A program made the position numbers and the translations under genes. The notes beneath the pieces were generated by a model, which was given only the letters and a program-made list of their open reading frames with translations, had not been told where the DNA came from and searched no databases. 64,000 bases of DNA from Leisingera sp. NJS204 (GTDB lineage Bacteria > Pseudomonadota > Alphaproteobacteria > Rhodobacterales > Rhodobacteraceae): NCBI RefSeq assembly GCF_004123675.1, contig NZ_CP035417.1, positions 1,665,501 to 1,729,500 of the forward strand, written 5' to 3'. Of the stretch, positions 51,467 through 60,863 are shown piece by piece. Numbering within the stretch: the stretch's first letter is position 1; each line of letters opens with the position of its first letter.

Positions 51467-52738
51467 ATGAGTGATGATGCCAAGAGCCTGGCGCCCTCGC
51501 GCCGCCAGTTCCTGACCGGGGCAGCGGCTGCCGGGGCAGGCGCGGTGGCAGCAGGGGCTGCTCGGGCCGCAACCCCCGATCCGCTGATTACCGAGGTGCA
51601 GGAGTGGGCTTCTGGCTTGGGCGAGGGGGTTGATGCCACGCCCTATGGCCTGCCGATCCAGTATGAAAGCGATGTGGTGCGCCGCAATGTGGAATGGCTG
51701 ACGGCGGATACCATCAGCTCGATCAACTTCACGCCGATCCACGCGCTGGATGGCACGATCACGCCGCAGGGCTGTGCGTTTGAGCGGCATCATTCAGGCG
51801 CCATCGAACTGCGCAAAGAAGATTACCGGTTGATGATCAACGGGCTGGTCGATACGCCGCTGGTGTTCACTTACGCGGATCTGGAGCGGTTCCCGCGGGA
51901 AAACCGCGTGTATTTCTGCGAATGCGCGGCGAATTCCGGCATGGAGTGGGCCGGCGCCCAGCTGAACGGCGCGCAGTTCACCCATGGCATGATCCACAAC
52001 ATGGAGTATTCCGGCGTGTCTCTGCGGACATTGCTGGAGGAAGCGGGGGTTAAGCCAGAGGGCAAATGGGTCTATGTGGAAGGCGCGGATGCGTCCTCAA
52101 ACGGGCGTTCAATCCCGCTGGAAAAGGCGATGGATGACGTGCTGGTCGCCTTCAAAGCCAATGGCGAGGCGCTGCGCAAGGAGCATGGCTATCCGGTGCG
52201 TCTGGTGGTGCCGGGCTGGGAAGGCAACATGTGGATCAAATGGCTGCGCCGGATCGAAGTGACGGATCAGGCGATTGAAAGCCGCGAGGAGACCTCGAAA
52301 TACACCGACACGCTGGCTGATGGTGTCAGCCGCAAGTGGACGTGGGAGATGGATGCAAAATCAGTTGTCACCAGCCCCAGCCCGCAAGCGCCGATCAAAC
52401 ATGGCACGGGACCGCTGGTGATCACCGGTCTGGCCTGGTCCGGGCGCGGGGCGGTTACCGGCGTGGACGTGTCGGTTGACGGCGGCAAGACCTGGGCTGA
52501 GGCACGGCTGGCCGCACCCGGCACCGACAGGGCGCTGACGCGGTTCTATCTGGATACAAACTGGGACGGGTCGGAACTGCTGTTGCAGAGCCGGGCCAGG
52601 GATTCCTCGGGCTATGTGCAGCCGACTAAGGCGCAGCTGCGCGAAGTGCGGGGGCTGAATTCGATCTATCACAACAACGCCATCCAGACCTGGTGGGTCA
52701 AGGCAAACGGGGAGGCGGAAAATGTCGAAGTTTCCTAA
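51467..52738 (+). CDS. soxC: sulfane dehydrogenase molybdenum subunit SoxC
   Basis: A 423-residue molybdopterin protein of the sulfite oxidase family. The twin-arginine signal is APSRRQFLTGAAAAGAGAVAAGAARA. The Mo-binding Cys region is FCECAANSGMEWAG; the C-terminal dimerisation domain contains ITGLAWSGRGAVTGVDVSVDGGKTWAEA. With SoxD it oxidises the SoxY-bound sulfane sulfur, six electrons per sulfur. It overlaps soxD by 17 bases. Confidence 0.95.
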   Translation: MSDDAKSLAPSRRQFLTGAAAAGAGAVAAGAARAATPDPLITEVQEWASGLGEGVDATPYGLPIQYESDVVRRNVEWLTADTISSINFTPIHALDGTITPQGCAFERHHSGAIELRKEDYRLMINGLVDTPLVFTYADLERFPRENRVYFCECAANSGMEWAGAQLNGAQFTHGMIHNMEYSGVSLRTLLEEAGVKPEGKWVYVEGADASSNGRSIPLEKAMDDVLVAFKANGEALRKEHGYPVRLVVPGWEGNMWIKWLRRIEVTDQAIESREETSKYTDTLADGVSRKWTWEMDAKSVVTSPSPQAPIKHGTGPLVITGLAWSGRGAVTGVDVSVDGGKTWAEARLAAPGTDRALTRFYLDTNWDGSELLLQSRARDSSGYVQPTKAQLREVRGLNSIYHNNAIQTWWVKANGEAENVEVS

Positions 52739-53768
52739 GTTTATCACAGCAACAGCCGTTGCAGCGGCTTTGGCGGTTCCGGTTTATGCAGAGGGGTTTG
52801 GCCTGGGCCGTCCTGCCATGCCGGAGGAAATCGCGGCCTGGGATCTGGACGTTGCCCCTGACGGCACCGGCCTGCCGGAAGGGTCAGGCGATGTGTTCAC
52901 CGGCGAGGAAGTCTTTGCCGGGAAATGCGCCGTCTGCCATGGCGATTTTGCCGAAGGCGTCGGCAACTGGCCCAAGCTGGCGGGCGGGCAGGATACACTG
53001 GACCATGACGATCCGTTGAAAACAGTCGGCAGCTACTGGCCGTATCTGTCTACCACCTGGGATTATGTGAACCGTTCGATGCCCTTTGGCGATGCGCAAT
53101 CGCTGAGTGCGGATGAAGTCTATGCCATTGTGGCATACATTCTTTATTCCAACGATCTGGTGGATGATGAGTTCGTGCTGTCGAATGAAACGTTTAAGGA
53201 TGTTGAGCTGCCGAATGCCGGCGGCTTCATTCCGGATGACAGGTTGGAGGCAGAAAAGCACTTCTGGAACCCGGAACCTTGCATGGAAAATTGCAAGGAC
53301 AGCGTGAAGATCACCATGCGGGCCTTGGTGCTGGATGTGACACCGGATGAGGACAGCGCCAATACACCTGAAGAAACTGCGCCACTGCCGGAGGCCGCCG
53401 CGCAGCCAGTGATGAAAGACGCTGTTGAAGTTACGGCAGTTCCGGATCCAGAACTGGTCGCCAAGGGCGAGAAGACCTTTAAGAAGTGCAAAGCCTGCCA
53501 TCAGGTCGGGGACGGTGCCAAGCCGAAGACCGGGCCCGTTCTGAACGGTATCATTGGCGCCCCGGCCGGCCATGTGGAAGGGTTCCGCTACTCCAAGGCG
53601 ATGAAGTCCGCGGCTGATGGCGGGCTGGTTTGGGATGAGGCCGAGCTGTCGGCCTTTCTGGCCAAGCCCCGAAAATACATGAAAGGCACCAAGATGTCCT
53701 TTGCCGGACTGAAGAAAGAGAGCGAGATCGAAGCCGTGATCGCCTATTTGCAATCCTATTCGCAGTAA
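52722..53768 (+). CDS. soxD: diheme cytochrome SoxD of sulfane dehydrogenase
   Basis: A 348-residue exported cytochrome with signal peptide (KFITATAVAAALAVPVYA). Two heme sites are present: KCAVCHGDF (C69, C72, H73) and KCKACHQVG (C256, C259, H260). It is the full-length diheme form seen in Paracoccus. It takes electrons from SoxC and passes them to the respiratory chain. With soxCD present, thiosulfate should be oxidised to sulfate without storing sulfur globules (known for SoxCD organisms). Confidence 0.94.
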   Translation: MSKFPKFITATAVAAALAVPVYAEGFGLGRPAMPEEIAAWDLDVAPDGTGLPEGSGDVFTGEEVFAGKCAVCHGDFAEGVGNWPKLAGGQDTLDHDDPLKTVGSYWPYLSTTWDYVNRSMPFGDAQSLSADEVYAIVAYILYSNDLVDDEFVLSNETFKDVELPNAGGFIPDDRLEAEKHFWNPEPCMENCKDSVKITMRALVLDVTPDEDSANTPEETAPLPEAAAQPVMKDAVEVTAVPDPELVAKGEKTFKKCKACHQVGDGAKPKTGPVLNGIIGAPAGHVEGFRYSKAMKSAADGGLVWDEAELSAFLAKPRKYMKGTKMSFAGLKKESEIEAVIAYLQSYSQ

Positions 53769-53794
53769 CAGCGGCCCTAAAGGCTGCAGCAGAG

Positions 53795-53820
53795 AGGGGC
53801 GCCGCTAGCGCCCCTTTTTT
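53795..53820 (+). terminator. rho-independent terminator after soxD
   Basis: AGGGGCGC, loop CGCTA, GCGCCCCT, then TTTTT. It ends the sox run 27 bases after the soxD stop and separates it from the convergent GtrII-like gene. Confidence 0.9.
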
Positions 53821-53852
53821 AGTGCCCGGCATGTGCCCGGCAGCCGGTCCCC

Positions 53853-55304
53853 TTATGGGAGAGGCGGGAACACCAGGACCATTGCACCCGTGATGTCTTC
53901 AAGCCGGGCCTTCGGTGTTCGTTCTGCGGCAGGCCGGCGCAGGCTTTCGGGCAGATCCGCGCAGGTCTGAGGGGCCGCCTGGCAAAGGATGACAGCGCGC
54001 CCAGTCAGCAGTTCAAGACGGTTTGCAAGACTGCTGGACATGTGCAGGCCGGCTTTGGCGGCAGAGGGGTAATTCAGAATATCTCCGGTGATAAATACCG
54101 GCCTTGGGCTGACTGCGATGGCAGCAGCCATTGCGCGGGTTTCAACTTGCCAGTCGCGAAAGCGGGTGAATTGCACGGCAGTCTGCACAAGATAACTGGC
54201 GGCAACCAGCAGCACAGCATTGCGCGCCAGCCGGCCCGGCAGGCCAGGCTTGCGGCTCAGCTCCTGTGCTGCCCTGACTATCATCACAGCATAGATGATC
54301 CAGGTGAAATGAAAGGCGCGGGCCGGAATGGTCACCCCAAGCTTGAGAACCTGAAGGGTCATCAGTGCCATGCCCGCCCATAAGGCAACCCAGATGTACA
54401 GGGTCTCCATCGGCTGCCGGCGCAGCAGCACGGCAGTGGCCGCTGTCAGCATGCCGGCGTGAAACAGCAGAACCGGGGCGGACTGAAAGCTCAGCTTGTC
54501 CAGGAGAACTGAAACCGTCGCCCGCAGCTGCGGCAGATGGGACCAGAACCCGGCCAGGTCATGCGCCGGGTCCGGGCTGCGCGCCGGAGCCAGCGGGATG
54601 CCGAACACTCCATGCACCTGCCAGTTCAACGTATAGACCGCCAGCACCGCGCCCGCAAAGCTGAGCCCGAACAAGACCACCAGCCCCGCAAGGTCACGAA
54701 AAGAGCGCTGCTGCGTGCTGATCAGGCAGATCGCAAACAGGATGAGCGGAAAGGTTGTGTAGGCGGTAAAGGCCAGCAGGGTAAACGGCGGCAACAGCAG
54801 CCGCAGCGTGGCTTGACGCAGGGTGAGCGCAAGAAACCCGTAGAGCGCCAGCACTGCAAATCCCGGAATGACGGTGCTGGACCAGCCTGCCATCAAAAAG
54901 ACAGGCGGGGCCGGCAGCAGGGCCAGGGTGAGGGCAATAGTGAACCAGGCACGGTCATTGTCTTTGGTTGACGTGGCTGCAATGGCGGCTGCAGTCAACG
55001 CCCACAGCACCTGGAACAAGGCGAAGTTCAGCCAGGGCGGTGTTACAATTCCGCGCAGATGCCACAGGTAATTCAGCCATCGCCCTTCATGAAGGGTTTT
55101 CGGCCAGAACCCATCGGGCCTGGCCAGCAGAGCGGGGTAATCGTCAAACCGGATAATCGGATCCAGCAGATTTCCGGCGGACACGGCAAGCAAAAGCGGC
55201 AGCGCCACACAGGCAGAGATACGGAACGCCCGGAGTCTGCCGGTATCCATTTCCTGTATATGCGGCAGATGAAGGTGCGGAGAATGCGTCATGCGAAAAT
55301 CCAA
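53853..55304 (-). CDS. polytopic membrane protein, GtrII/glucosyltransferase-like
   Basis: A 483-residue protein with about ten to eleven hydrophobic segments. The luminal-side motif IRFDDYPALL followed by EGRWLNYLWHL resembles the GtrII/GT-C family of lipid-sugar glucosyltransferases, whose catalytic Asp pair lies in this first loop. A hydrophilic C-terminal domain of about 100 residues follows. No neighbouring flippase (GtrA) or GtrB gene is visible. Assignment is tentative; it could be another GT-C type protein. Confidence 0.6.
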   Translation of the reverse strand: MDFRMTHSPHLHLPHIQEMDTGRLRAFRISACVALPLLLAVSAGNLLDPIIRFDDYPALLARPDGFWPKTLHEGRWLNYLWHLRGIVTPPWLNFALFQVLWALTAAAIAATSTKDNDRAWFTIALTLALLPAPPVFLMAGWSSTVIPGFAVLALYGFLALTLRQATLRLLLPPFTLLAFTAYTTFPLILFAICLISTQQRSFRDLAGLVVLFGLSFAGAVLAVYTLNWQVHGVFGIPLAPARSPDPAHDLAGFWSHLPQLRATVSVLLDKLSFQSAPVLLFHAGMLTAATAVLLRRQPMETLYIWVALWAGMALMTLQVLKLGVTIPARAFHFTWIIYAVMIVRAAQELSRKPGLPGRLARNAVLLVAASYLVQTAVQFTRFRDWQVETRAMAAAIAVSPRPVFITGDILNYPSAAKAGLHMSSSLANRLELLTGRAVILCQAAPQTCADLPESLRRPAAERTPKARLEDITGAMVLVFPPLP

Positions 55305-55682
55305 AATGGTGCTTTGGCGCCTTAGTTCTGCGCCCGGCTGTGCTGAATTCGAAAGTTGTGTTCAATGAACGACTTGGCGCGGTCTTGCCCTGGAAAAATA
55401 CCGGTAACCCGGTTGCAGGAGTGCGGCAGCGTTAATCCCTTGTTGAGTTTTTGTCCTAAAGCCAAATCTCTCAGGCGTGTTGTCAATTACAGGGGGAATT
55501 CGGCAAATTTTAGGCGTATTGCGCTAACCCTCACAAACGGACCAGAAGGTGCGGGGTTGTAAGTGCCGGGCCAGGGGAGATGATCACCGGCAGACAGCTG
55601 AGCCGGGAAATTGAGCCGTGCGGTGCAGAAAGCCGCAGCGCTGGCCGGTGGCCGGGCACGACAGGCCGCCGGAATTCGGGTA
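55305..55682. other. 378-base non-coding gap
   Basis: Between two minus-strand genes. Relatively less GC-rich than its surroundings. No RNA gene, repeat or supported open frame was recognised; it probably carries the promoter of the GtrII-like gene. Confidence 0.5.
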
Positions 55683-56690
55683 TCAGCTCCAGCCCTTGCG
55701 GAAGAAATGCGGGGAGGCGCCGAATTTGCGTTTGAACTGGCGTGAGAAATGCGTGGCCGAGTTGAAACCCGAGGCCAGGGCAATTTCGGTAACACTCATC
55801 GAGGTTTCGTTCATCAGTGCAAAGGCGTGGCTGAGGCGCATGTCGAAATAGACATGCATCGGGCTTTGGTTCAGGTAGCGCGAGAACAGCCGCTCCAGCT
55901 GGCGGCGGGAGATGTCGAGCCGGTCGCAAAGTTCGCCGATCGACAACGGCTCCTCAATCGATTCCTGCATCAGCTGCAGCGCGTTCAACAGGCGTTGGTT
56001 GCGGCTGCCTATGGCCACCGCATAGTTCGATTTCTGCGGTGCCGCCTGACCGCCGGAGCGCACATGCAGGCACATGTCAGCGACAATGATCGCCAGCTGC
56101 TTGCCGTGGCGTTCCTCGATCAGGTGCAGCATCATGTCGGTGGCCGCATTGCCGCCGCCGCAGGTCATCAGCGGGCCGGAGATTTCAAAGATATTGGGGG
56201 ACGGGTCCAGATTCGGGTAGCTTTCCAGGAAACCCGGCTGGTTTTCCCAGTGCAGCGTGAATTTGTGGTTCTTGATCAGCCCGGCCTGGGCCAGGGCAAA
56301 GGCACCAGTGCAGATGCCCCCGATGGAGCGGCCAAAGCGGCTTTCGCGGCGCAGCCAGTTCAGGGTGATCTCGCTGGCTGTATTTTGCGGCTCCACACCG
56401 GCGCAGACAAAGCCCAGCGAATCCGAGGGCAGCGGCTGCAGCGGTGTGTCCGGCGTGATCACCATACCGTTGGAGCAATGCAGCGGCTGGCCGTCTTCGG
56501 TCATGATGTACCAGCGGTACAGCCGGGTGCCGGTCACCTGATTGGCAATGCGCAAAGGTTCGATGGCGGCGGCCACCGGCAGCATTGTTGCCTTGGGCAG
56601 CAGCAGGAAGTAAAAATCCTGCGGCTCGCCTTCGAAGGGAACGGCGAGATTGGCGGCGGCGCCTTTCTGAACGAAACTGTCATCAGCCAT
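55683..56690 (-). CDS. GlxA family transcriptional regulator (DJ-1/AraC)
   Basis: About 335 residues from the ATG at 56690; the 60 residues further upstream in frame are low-complexity and rejected. N-terminal DJ-1/PfpI-like domain (residues about 25-190; GGICTGAFALAQAGL holds its Cys). C-terminal AraC DNA-binding domain with two helix-turn-helices (LSIGELCDRLDISRRQLERLFSRYL and MSVTEIALASGFNSATHFSRQFKRKFG). Relatives control choline/glycine betaine, arginine or carnitine catabolism; the target here is unknown. Divergent from clpP. Confidence 0.9.
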   Translation of the reverse strand: MADDSFVQKGAAANLAVPFEGEPQDFYFLLLPKATMLPVAAAIEPLRIANQVTGTRLYRWYIMTEDGQPLHCSNGMVITPDTPLQPLPSDSLGFVCAGVEPQNTASEITLNWLRRESRFGRSIGGICTGAFALAQAGLIKNHKFTLHWENQPGFLESYPNLDPSPNIFEISGPLMTCGGGNAATDMMLHLIEERHGKQLAIIVADMCLHVRSGGQAAPQKSNYAVAIGSRNQRLLNALQLMQESIEEPLSIGELCDRLDISRRQLERLFSRYLNQSPMHVYFDMRLSHAFALMNETSMSVTEIALASGFNSATHFSRQFKRKFGASPHFFRKGWS

Positions 56691-56944
56691 GGCGGAACCC
56701 CAGCACGGCACCCGGGATTTGGCCTCCCCGGGTGGAATTCGGACTTGAGTTTGTTTCCTAAGGTGCTGCCGGGCGCCGCAGCCCGAGAATAGCGACAGCG
56801 TTCCAGCGGATTGCGACACTGTATGCAGCTTTGCGGCACCGTAAAATGGCCGCCGCCCCTTGCAGCTCAAAAGTGGCGATACTAAGACTCAGGTAACACA
56901 CTGTCGGGTATGGTGCCGGACATAAACAACGCAGGCAGGTCGAA

Positions 56945-57577
56945 ATGATTGATCCCAGAGAAACATACATGAATACCCTGGTCCCGATGGTGGTGGAGCA
57001 GACCAGCCGGGGCGAGCGGGCCTATGACATTTTTTCCCGCCTGCTGAAGGAGCGGATCATCTTTCTGAATGGTCCGGTGCATGACGGGATGAGTTCGCTG
57101 ATCGTGGCGCAGCTGCTGCATCTTGAGGCGGAAAACCCGTCCAAGGAAATCTCGATGTACATCAACAGCCCCGGCGGCGTGGTGACGAGCGGCCTGTCGA
57201 TCTATGACACCATGCAGTACATCAAACCCAAGGTTTCGACCCTGGTGATCGGCCAGGCGGCCTCGATGGGGTCGCTGCTGCTGACCGCCGGCGAAAAAGG
57301 CATGCGGTTCAGCCTGCCCAATTCCCGGGTGATGGTGCACCAGCCTTCCGGCGGGTTCCAGGGCCAGGCGACCGATATCATGATCCACGCCGAAGAAACC
57401 CTGAAGCTGAAGAAGCGCCTGAACGAGATCTACGTCAAGCACACCGGCCAGGAATACGACAAGATTGTCGACGCGCTGGAGCGGGACAATTTCATGGCGC
57501 CGGAAGAAGCCAAAGAGTTCGGCCTGATCGATGAGATCGTCGAAAACCGCGCCAAGGGCGACGAAGAGCAGGCGTAA
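56945..57577 (+). CDS. clpP: ATP-dependent Clp protease proteolytic subunit
   Basis: A 210-residue serine protease. Catalytic triad: S107 ([11 protein letters not shown]), H132 (VMVHQPSGG) and D181 (ALERDNFM). It forms a tetradecamer with ClpX or ClpA and degrades unfolded and tagged proteins. clpX follows 149 bases later on the same strand; the pair is co-located as in most Proteobacteria. Confidence 0.96.
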   Translation: MIDPRETYMNTLVPMVVEQTSRGERAYDIFSRLLKERIIFLNGPVHDGMSSLIVAQLLHLEAENPSKEISMYINSPGGVVTSGLSIYDTMQYIKPKVSTLVIGQAASMGSLLLTAGEKGMRFSLPNSRVMVHQPSGGFQGQATDIMIHAEETLKLKKRLNEIYVKHTGQEYDKIVDALERDNFMAPEEAKEFGLIDEIVENRAKGDEEQA

Positions 57578-57726
57578 CGCCTGGCGTTGTGAACAGCCGT
57601 GTGCCCCGTGTTTGAAATGGGGCGCACTTTCACATTGTGGCGGCCTAAGCACTCGCTTAAGCTGGCAGAAAGTTGAGTAGCCCCGCAGTGCGGGAGCAGC
57701 GGACCGGGCGGACTGAAAGGTAGACC

Positions 57727-58995
57727 ATGGCGACGAATTCAGGCGGCGACAGCAAAAACACCCTCTATTGCAGCTTCTGCGGCAAGAGCCAGCATGAAGT
57801 GCGCAAGCTGATCGCAGGCCCCACCGTGTTCATTTGCGATGAATGCGTTGAACTGTGCATGGATATCATCCGTGAAGAAACCAAGGCTTCCGGGCTGAAG
57901 GCCACCGACGGGGTGCCGACTCCCAAGGACATCTGCCAGGTTCTGGATGACTATGTGATCGGTCAGGCCACCGCCAAGCGGGTGCTGTCGGTTGCGGTGC
58001 ACAATCACTACAAACGTTTGAACCACGCCCAAAAGGCCGGGTCGGACATTGAACTGGCGAAATCCAACATCCTGCTGATCGGCCCCACGGGTTGCGGCAA
58101 GACCTTGCTGGCGCAGACGCTGGCGCGGATCCTGGATGTGCCCTTTACCATGGCGGATGCGACCACGCTTACTGAGGCCGGTTATGTGGGCGAGGATGTC
58201 GAGAACATCATCCTGAAGCTGCTGCAGTCGTCCGAGTACAACGTCGAGCGCGCGCAGCGCGGCATCGTCTATATCGACGAGGTCGACAAGATCACCCGCA
58301 AGTCTGAAAACCCCTCGATCACCCGCGACGTATCGGGCGAGGGCGTGCAGCAGGCGCTGTTGAAACTGATGGAAGGCACCGTTGCCTCGGTGCCGCCGCA
58401 GGGCGGGCGCAAGCATCCGCAGCAGGAATTCCTGCAGGTGGACACCACCAATATCCTGTTCATCTGCGGCGGTGCTTTTGCCGGGCTGGACAAGATCATC
58501 TCGGCCCGCGGCAAGGGGTCTGCGATGGGCTTTGGCGCGGATGTGCGCGACAACGATGACCGCGGTGTCGGCGAAGTGTTCCAGGAACTGGAGCCGGAAG
58601 ATCTGCTGAAATTCGGGCTGATCCCTGAATTTGTCGGCCGTCTGCCGGTCTTGGCAACGCTGGAAGACCTGGACGAGGACGCGCTGGTCATCATCCTGAC
58701 CCAACCCAAGAACGCTCTGGTCAAACAGTATCAGCGCCTCTTCGAGCTTGAAGACACCGAACTGGACTTCACCGACGAGGCGCTGAGCGCGATTGCCAAG
58801 AAAGCAATCGAACGCAAGACCGGTGCCCGCGGGCTGCGGTCGATCATGGAGGATATCCTGCTGGATACCATGTTCGATCTGCCGGGCATGGACAGCGTGA
58901 CCAAGGTGGTTGTCAACGAGGAGGCGGTGACCTCGGATGCGCAGCCGCTGATGATCCACGCGGACGCCGAGAAAGAGCCGGCCTCGGCCGGTTGA
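57727..58995 (+). CDS. clpX: ATP-dependent Clp protease ATP-binding subunit ClpX
   Basis: A 422-residue AAA+ unfoldase. The N-terminal zinc finger has C15, C18, C37 and C40 (CSFC...CDEC). Walker A is GPTGCGKT (residues 119-126), Walker [11 protein letters not shown]; the pore loop GYVGEDVE and the IGF-type ClpP loop region are present. It delivers substrates to ClpP. A terminator follows at 59014. Confidence 0.97.
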   Translation: MATNSGGDSKNTLYCSFCGKSQHEVRKLIAGPTVFICDECVELCMDIIREETKASGLKATDGVPTPKDICQVLDDYVIGQATAKRVLSVAVHNHYKRLNHAQKAGSDIELAKSNILLIGPTGCGKTLLAQTLARILDVPFTMADATTLTEAGYVGEDVENIILKLLQSSEYNVERAQRGIVYIDEVDKITRKSENPSITRDVSGEGVQQALLKLMEGTVASVPPQGGRKHPQQEFLQVDTTNILFICGGAFAGLDKIISARGKGSAMGFGADVRDNDDRGVGEVFQELEPEDLLKFGLIPEFVGRLPVLATLEDLDEDALVIILTQPKNALVKQYQRLFELEDTELDFTDEALSAIAKKAIERKTGARGLRSIMEDILLDTMFDLPGMDSVTKVVVNEEAVTSDAQPLMIHADAEKEPASAG

Positions 58996-59013
58996 ATGGC
59001 TAGTCAATAGATC

Positions 59014-59041
59014 AAACGGCGCGGTATTATCCGCGCCGTTT
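59014..59041 (+). terminator. rho-independent terminator after clpX
   Basis: AAACGGCGCGG, loop TATTAT, CCGCGCCGTTT: a perfect 11-bp stem 19 bases after the clpX stop. Confidence 0.85.
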
Positions 59042-59102
59042 GCTGTTTGGGGGCCGGTTGGATGGGGGCGCTGCCCCCGCAGCGGCGGGCCGCTGCGCCC
59101 CC

Positions 59103-59125
59103 GGGATATTTCGGGCAAGAGGAAG
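59103..59125 (+). repeat. divergent copy of dispersed intergenic repeat
   Basis: GGGATATTTCGGGCAAGAGG starts at 59103 and continues AAG. It resembles the copies at 6171 and 21682 with a few changes, and its end supplies the ribosome binding site of the Rid gene. Confidence 0.4.
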
Positions 59126-59135
59126 GAGCAGGGCA

Positions 59136-59501
59136 GTGATCAAACGTATTTCTTCAGGCGGTGAGTTTGAGGCTAAGATCGGCTATTGCCGCGCTGTTGC
59201 GGCTGGCGGCTTCGTGCATGTGGCAGGCACCGTCGGGCAGGGCGATGATGTGGTGGCACAGTGCAAATCTGCGCTTGAAACCATTGGCGGAGCCTTGCAG
59301 AAGGCGGGCGCTGGCTTTGCCGATGTGGTGCGGGTGAACTATTACCTGCCGGATGCGGCGGAGTTCGAACCCTGCTGGCCGGTTCTGGCAGAGGTCTTTG
59401 GCGCCAACCCGCCTGCGGCAACAATGATCGAGTGCAACCTGATCGATCCCAAGTACCGCATCGAGATCGAAGTGACGGCGCTGGCCCCAGCGGCAGGCTG
59501 A
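59136..59501 (+). CDS. Rid family (YjgF/YER057c/UK114) protein
   Basis: A 121-residue trimeric hotdog-like protein with a GTG start behind GGAAGGAG; an in-frame reading from 59040 is rejected. RidA proteins deaminate reactive enamines and imines. The usual catalytic Arg in the PARxxxQV motif is absent: here the segment reads PPAATMIECNLI. It is therefore likely a Rid subfamily with a different role. The conserved C-terminal IEIEVTA is present. Confidence 0.8.
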   Translation: MIKRISSGGEFEAKIGYCRAVAAGGFVHVAGTVGQGDDVVAQCKSALETIGGALQKAGAGFADVVRVNYYLPDAAEFEPCWPVLAEVFGANPPAATMIECNLIDPKYRIEIEVTALAPAAG

Positions 59502-59634
59502 TCCTGTCAGGTGCGGGAAACGCGCCTAAGGCAAAACTGCCAATTCCCGCCGTGACCCGTCCAGAGGGGCGCAAGCCACTGGACCTTGGCGGGAAATTGG
59601 GCCATATCAGAAACGGATAAATCCGGAGGCACCG

Positions 59635-60021
59635 ATGGGAATCCTGAACACACTTCTGAGCGCTGTGACATGGTGGAACGGCGCCACCCTGAACACCCGG
59701 ATGTTCACCGCCCGCAAGGGCATCAAGGTGGGTGAGGATGATCAGGGCAATGTGTTCTACCGCAATGCCGATGACAGCAAGCGCTGGGTGATGTTCAACG
59801 GGGAAGTTGAAGCCTCGCGCGTCAGCCCCGACTGGCACGGCTGGCTGCACCGCACTTTTGACGAGCTGCCCAGCGAGAAGCCTTTGAAGCACAAGGCCTG
59901 GGAAAAGCCGCATCAGGAAAACCTGACCGGCACCATGATGGCCTATGCGCCGGCCGGGTCGATCCGCGCAGGCGGCGAACCCAAGGAACGCCGCGATTAT
60001 GAGGCCTGGGTGCCCGAATAA
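59635..60021 (+). CDS. NADH:ubiquinone oxidoreductase accessory subunit NDUFA12 family
   Basis: A 128-residue protein. [32 protein letters not shown] and [23 protein letters not shown] are hallmarks of the NDUFA12/B17.2 family, one of the few accessory subunits of complex I shared by mitochondria and alphaproteobacteria. It is not in the nuo operon. It precedes mlaD by 24 bases. Confidence 0.9.
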   Translation: MGILNTLLSAVTWWNGATLNTRMFTARKGIKVGEDDQGNVFYRNADDSKRWVMFNGEVEASRVSPDWHGWLHRTFDELPSEKPLKHKAWEKPHQENLTGTMMAYAPAGSIRAGGEPKERRDYEAWVPE

Positions 60022-60045
60022 AACATCTGCCAGAAGGCTGATTTC

Positions 60046-60501
60046 ATGTCCCACAATCCTACCGAAGTTTTTGCCGGCGGCGTCGTGCTGGCTGCCGCTG
60101 TTGCTTTTGCCGTCTATGCCGGCCAGGCGGCCGGCCTGTCGCGCGGCGGCGCGACCTATGACTTGAACGCGTCTTTCCGCTCGCTGGAAGGGGTCAGCGT
60201 TGGCACCGACGTTCGGCTGGCCGGGGTCAAGATCGGCACCGTGACCGGCGTCGGCCTGAACCCGGAAACCTTCCGCGCAGATACTATGTTCTCTGTTAAT
60301 GAAGGCATCGAAATCCCGGATGACAGCGCGGTGGTGATCTCTTCCGAAGGGCTGCTGGGCGGTAACTTTGTTGAGATCATGCCCGGCGGTTCGCCCTTTG
60401 CTTTTGAAGCAGGCGATGAGATCGAGGATACGCAGGGTGCGGTCAGCCTGATTTCGCTGCTGGTCAAATTTGTCGCCGGCGGCGGCGAGGGCGATTCTTG
60501 A
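60046..60501 (+). CDS. mlaD: MlaD-type MCE domain lipid-transport protein
   Basis: A 151-residue inner-membrane-anchored periplasmic protein. N-terminal hydrophobic helix (EVFAGGVVLAAAVAFAVYAGQAAGL) then one MCE domain (ASFRSLEGVSVGTDVRLAGVKIGTVTGVGL). It is part of the Mla system that keeps the outer membrane asymmetric by moving phospholipids. The permease and ATPase genes mlaE and mlaF are not in the window. Its stop overlaps the DUF2155 ATG. Confidence 0.9.
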   Translation: MSHNPTEVFAGGVVLAAAVAFAVYAGQAAGLSRGGATYDLNASFRSLEGVSVGTDVRLAGVKIGTVTGVGLNPETFRADTMFSVNEGIEIPDDSAVVISSEGLLGGNFVEIMPGGSPFAFEAGDEIEDTQGAVSLISLLVKFVAGGGEGDS

Positions 60502-60863
60502 TGCGCTTTGCCGCGGCAGTAATGGCTTGTGCGCTGGCCATGCCGGCCTGGGGCCAGGAGCAGCCGGCGGCGCAGGGCAGTGCTGCGGTGCTAAGGGCGC
60601 TGGACAAGGTCAACGGCCATACCATGGATGCGGAAGTGGCGATCGGCGGCAGTTCGGAAATGTTCGGCTTGCTGGTGACCGTGTCGGACTGCCGCTATCC
60701 GGCGGAGAACCCGACCGGGGATGCCTTTGCCTATCTGACCGTGCGGGACCCCGACGATGGTGCGATGCATTTCCAGGGCTGGATGGTGGCGTCCAGCCCG
60801 GCACTCAACGCGCTGGACCACAACCGCTATGATGTCTGGGTCATGCGCTGCAGCAGCAGCTGA
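60501..60863 (+). CDS. DUF2155 exported protein
   Basis: About 120 residues. The ATG at 60501 overlaps the mlaD stop (TGATG). Signal peptide [18 protein letters not shown]. The core contains [18 protein letters not shown] and [21 protein letters not shown], with [11 protein letters not shown] near the end; the two cysteines (in DCRYP and VMRC) may form a disulfide. Function unknown; the coupling to mlaD suggests an envelope role. Its last 37 bases overlap the convergent aat gene. Confidence 0.85.
   Translation: MRFAAAVMACALAMPAWGQEQPAAQGSAAVLRALDKVNGHTMDAEVAIGGSSEMFGLLVTVSDCRYPAENPTGDAFAYLTVRDPDDGAMHFQGWMVASSPALNALDHNRYDVWVMRCSSS

Noticed and set aside
60498..60500. TTG start for DUF2155
   Set aside because: The ATG at 60501, overlapping the mlaD stop, gives the same frame with a normal signal peptide.
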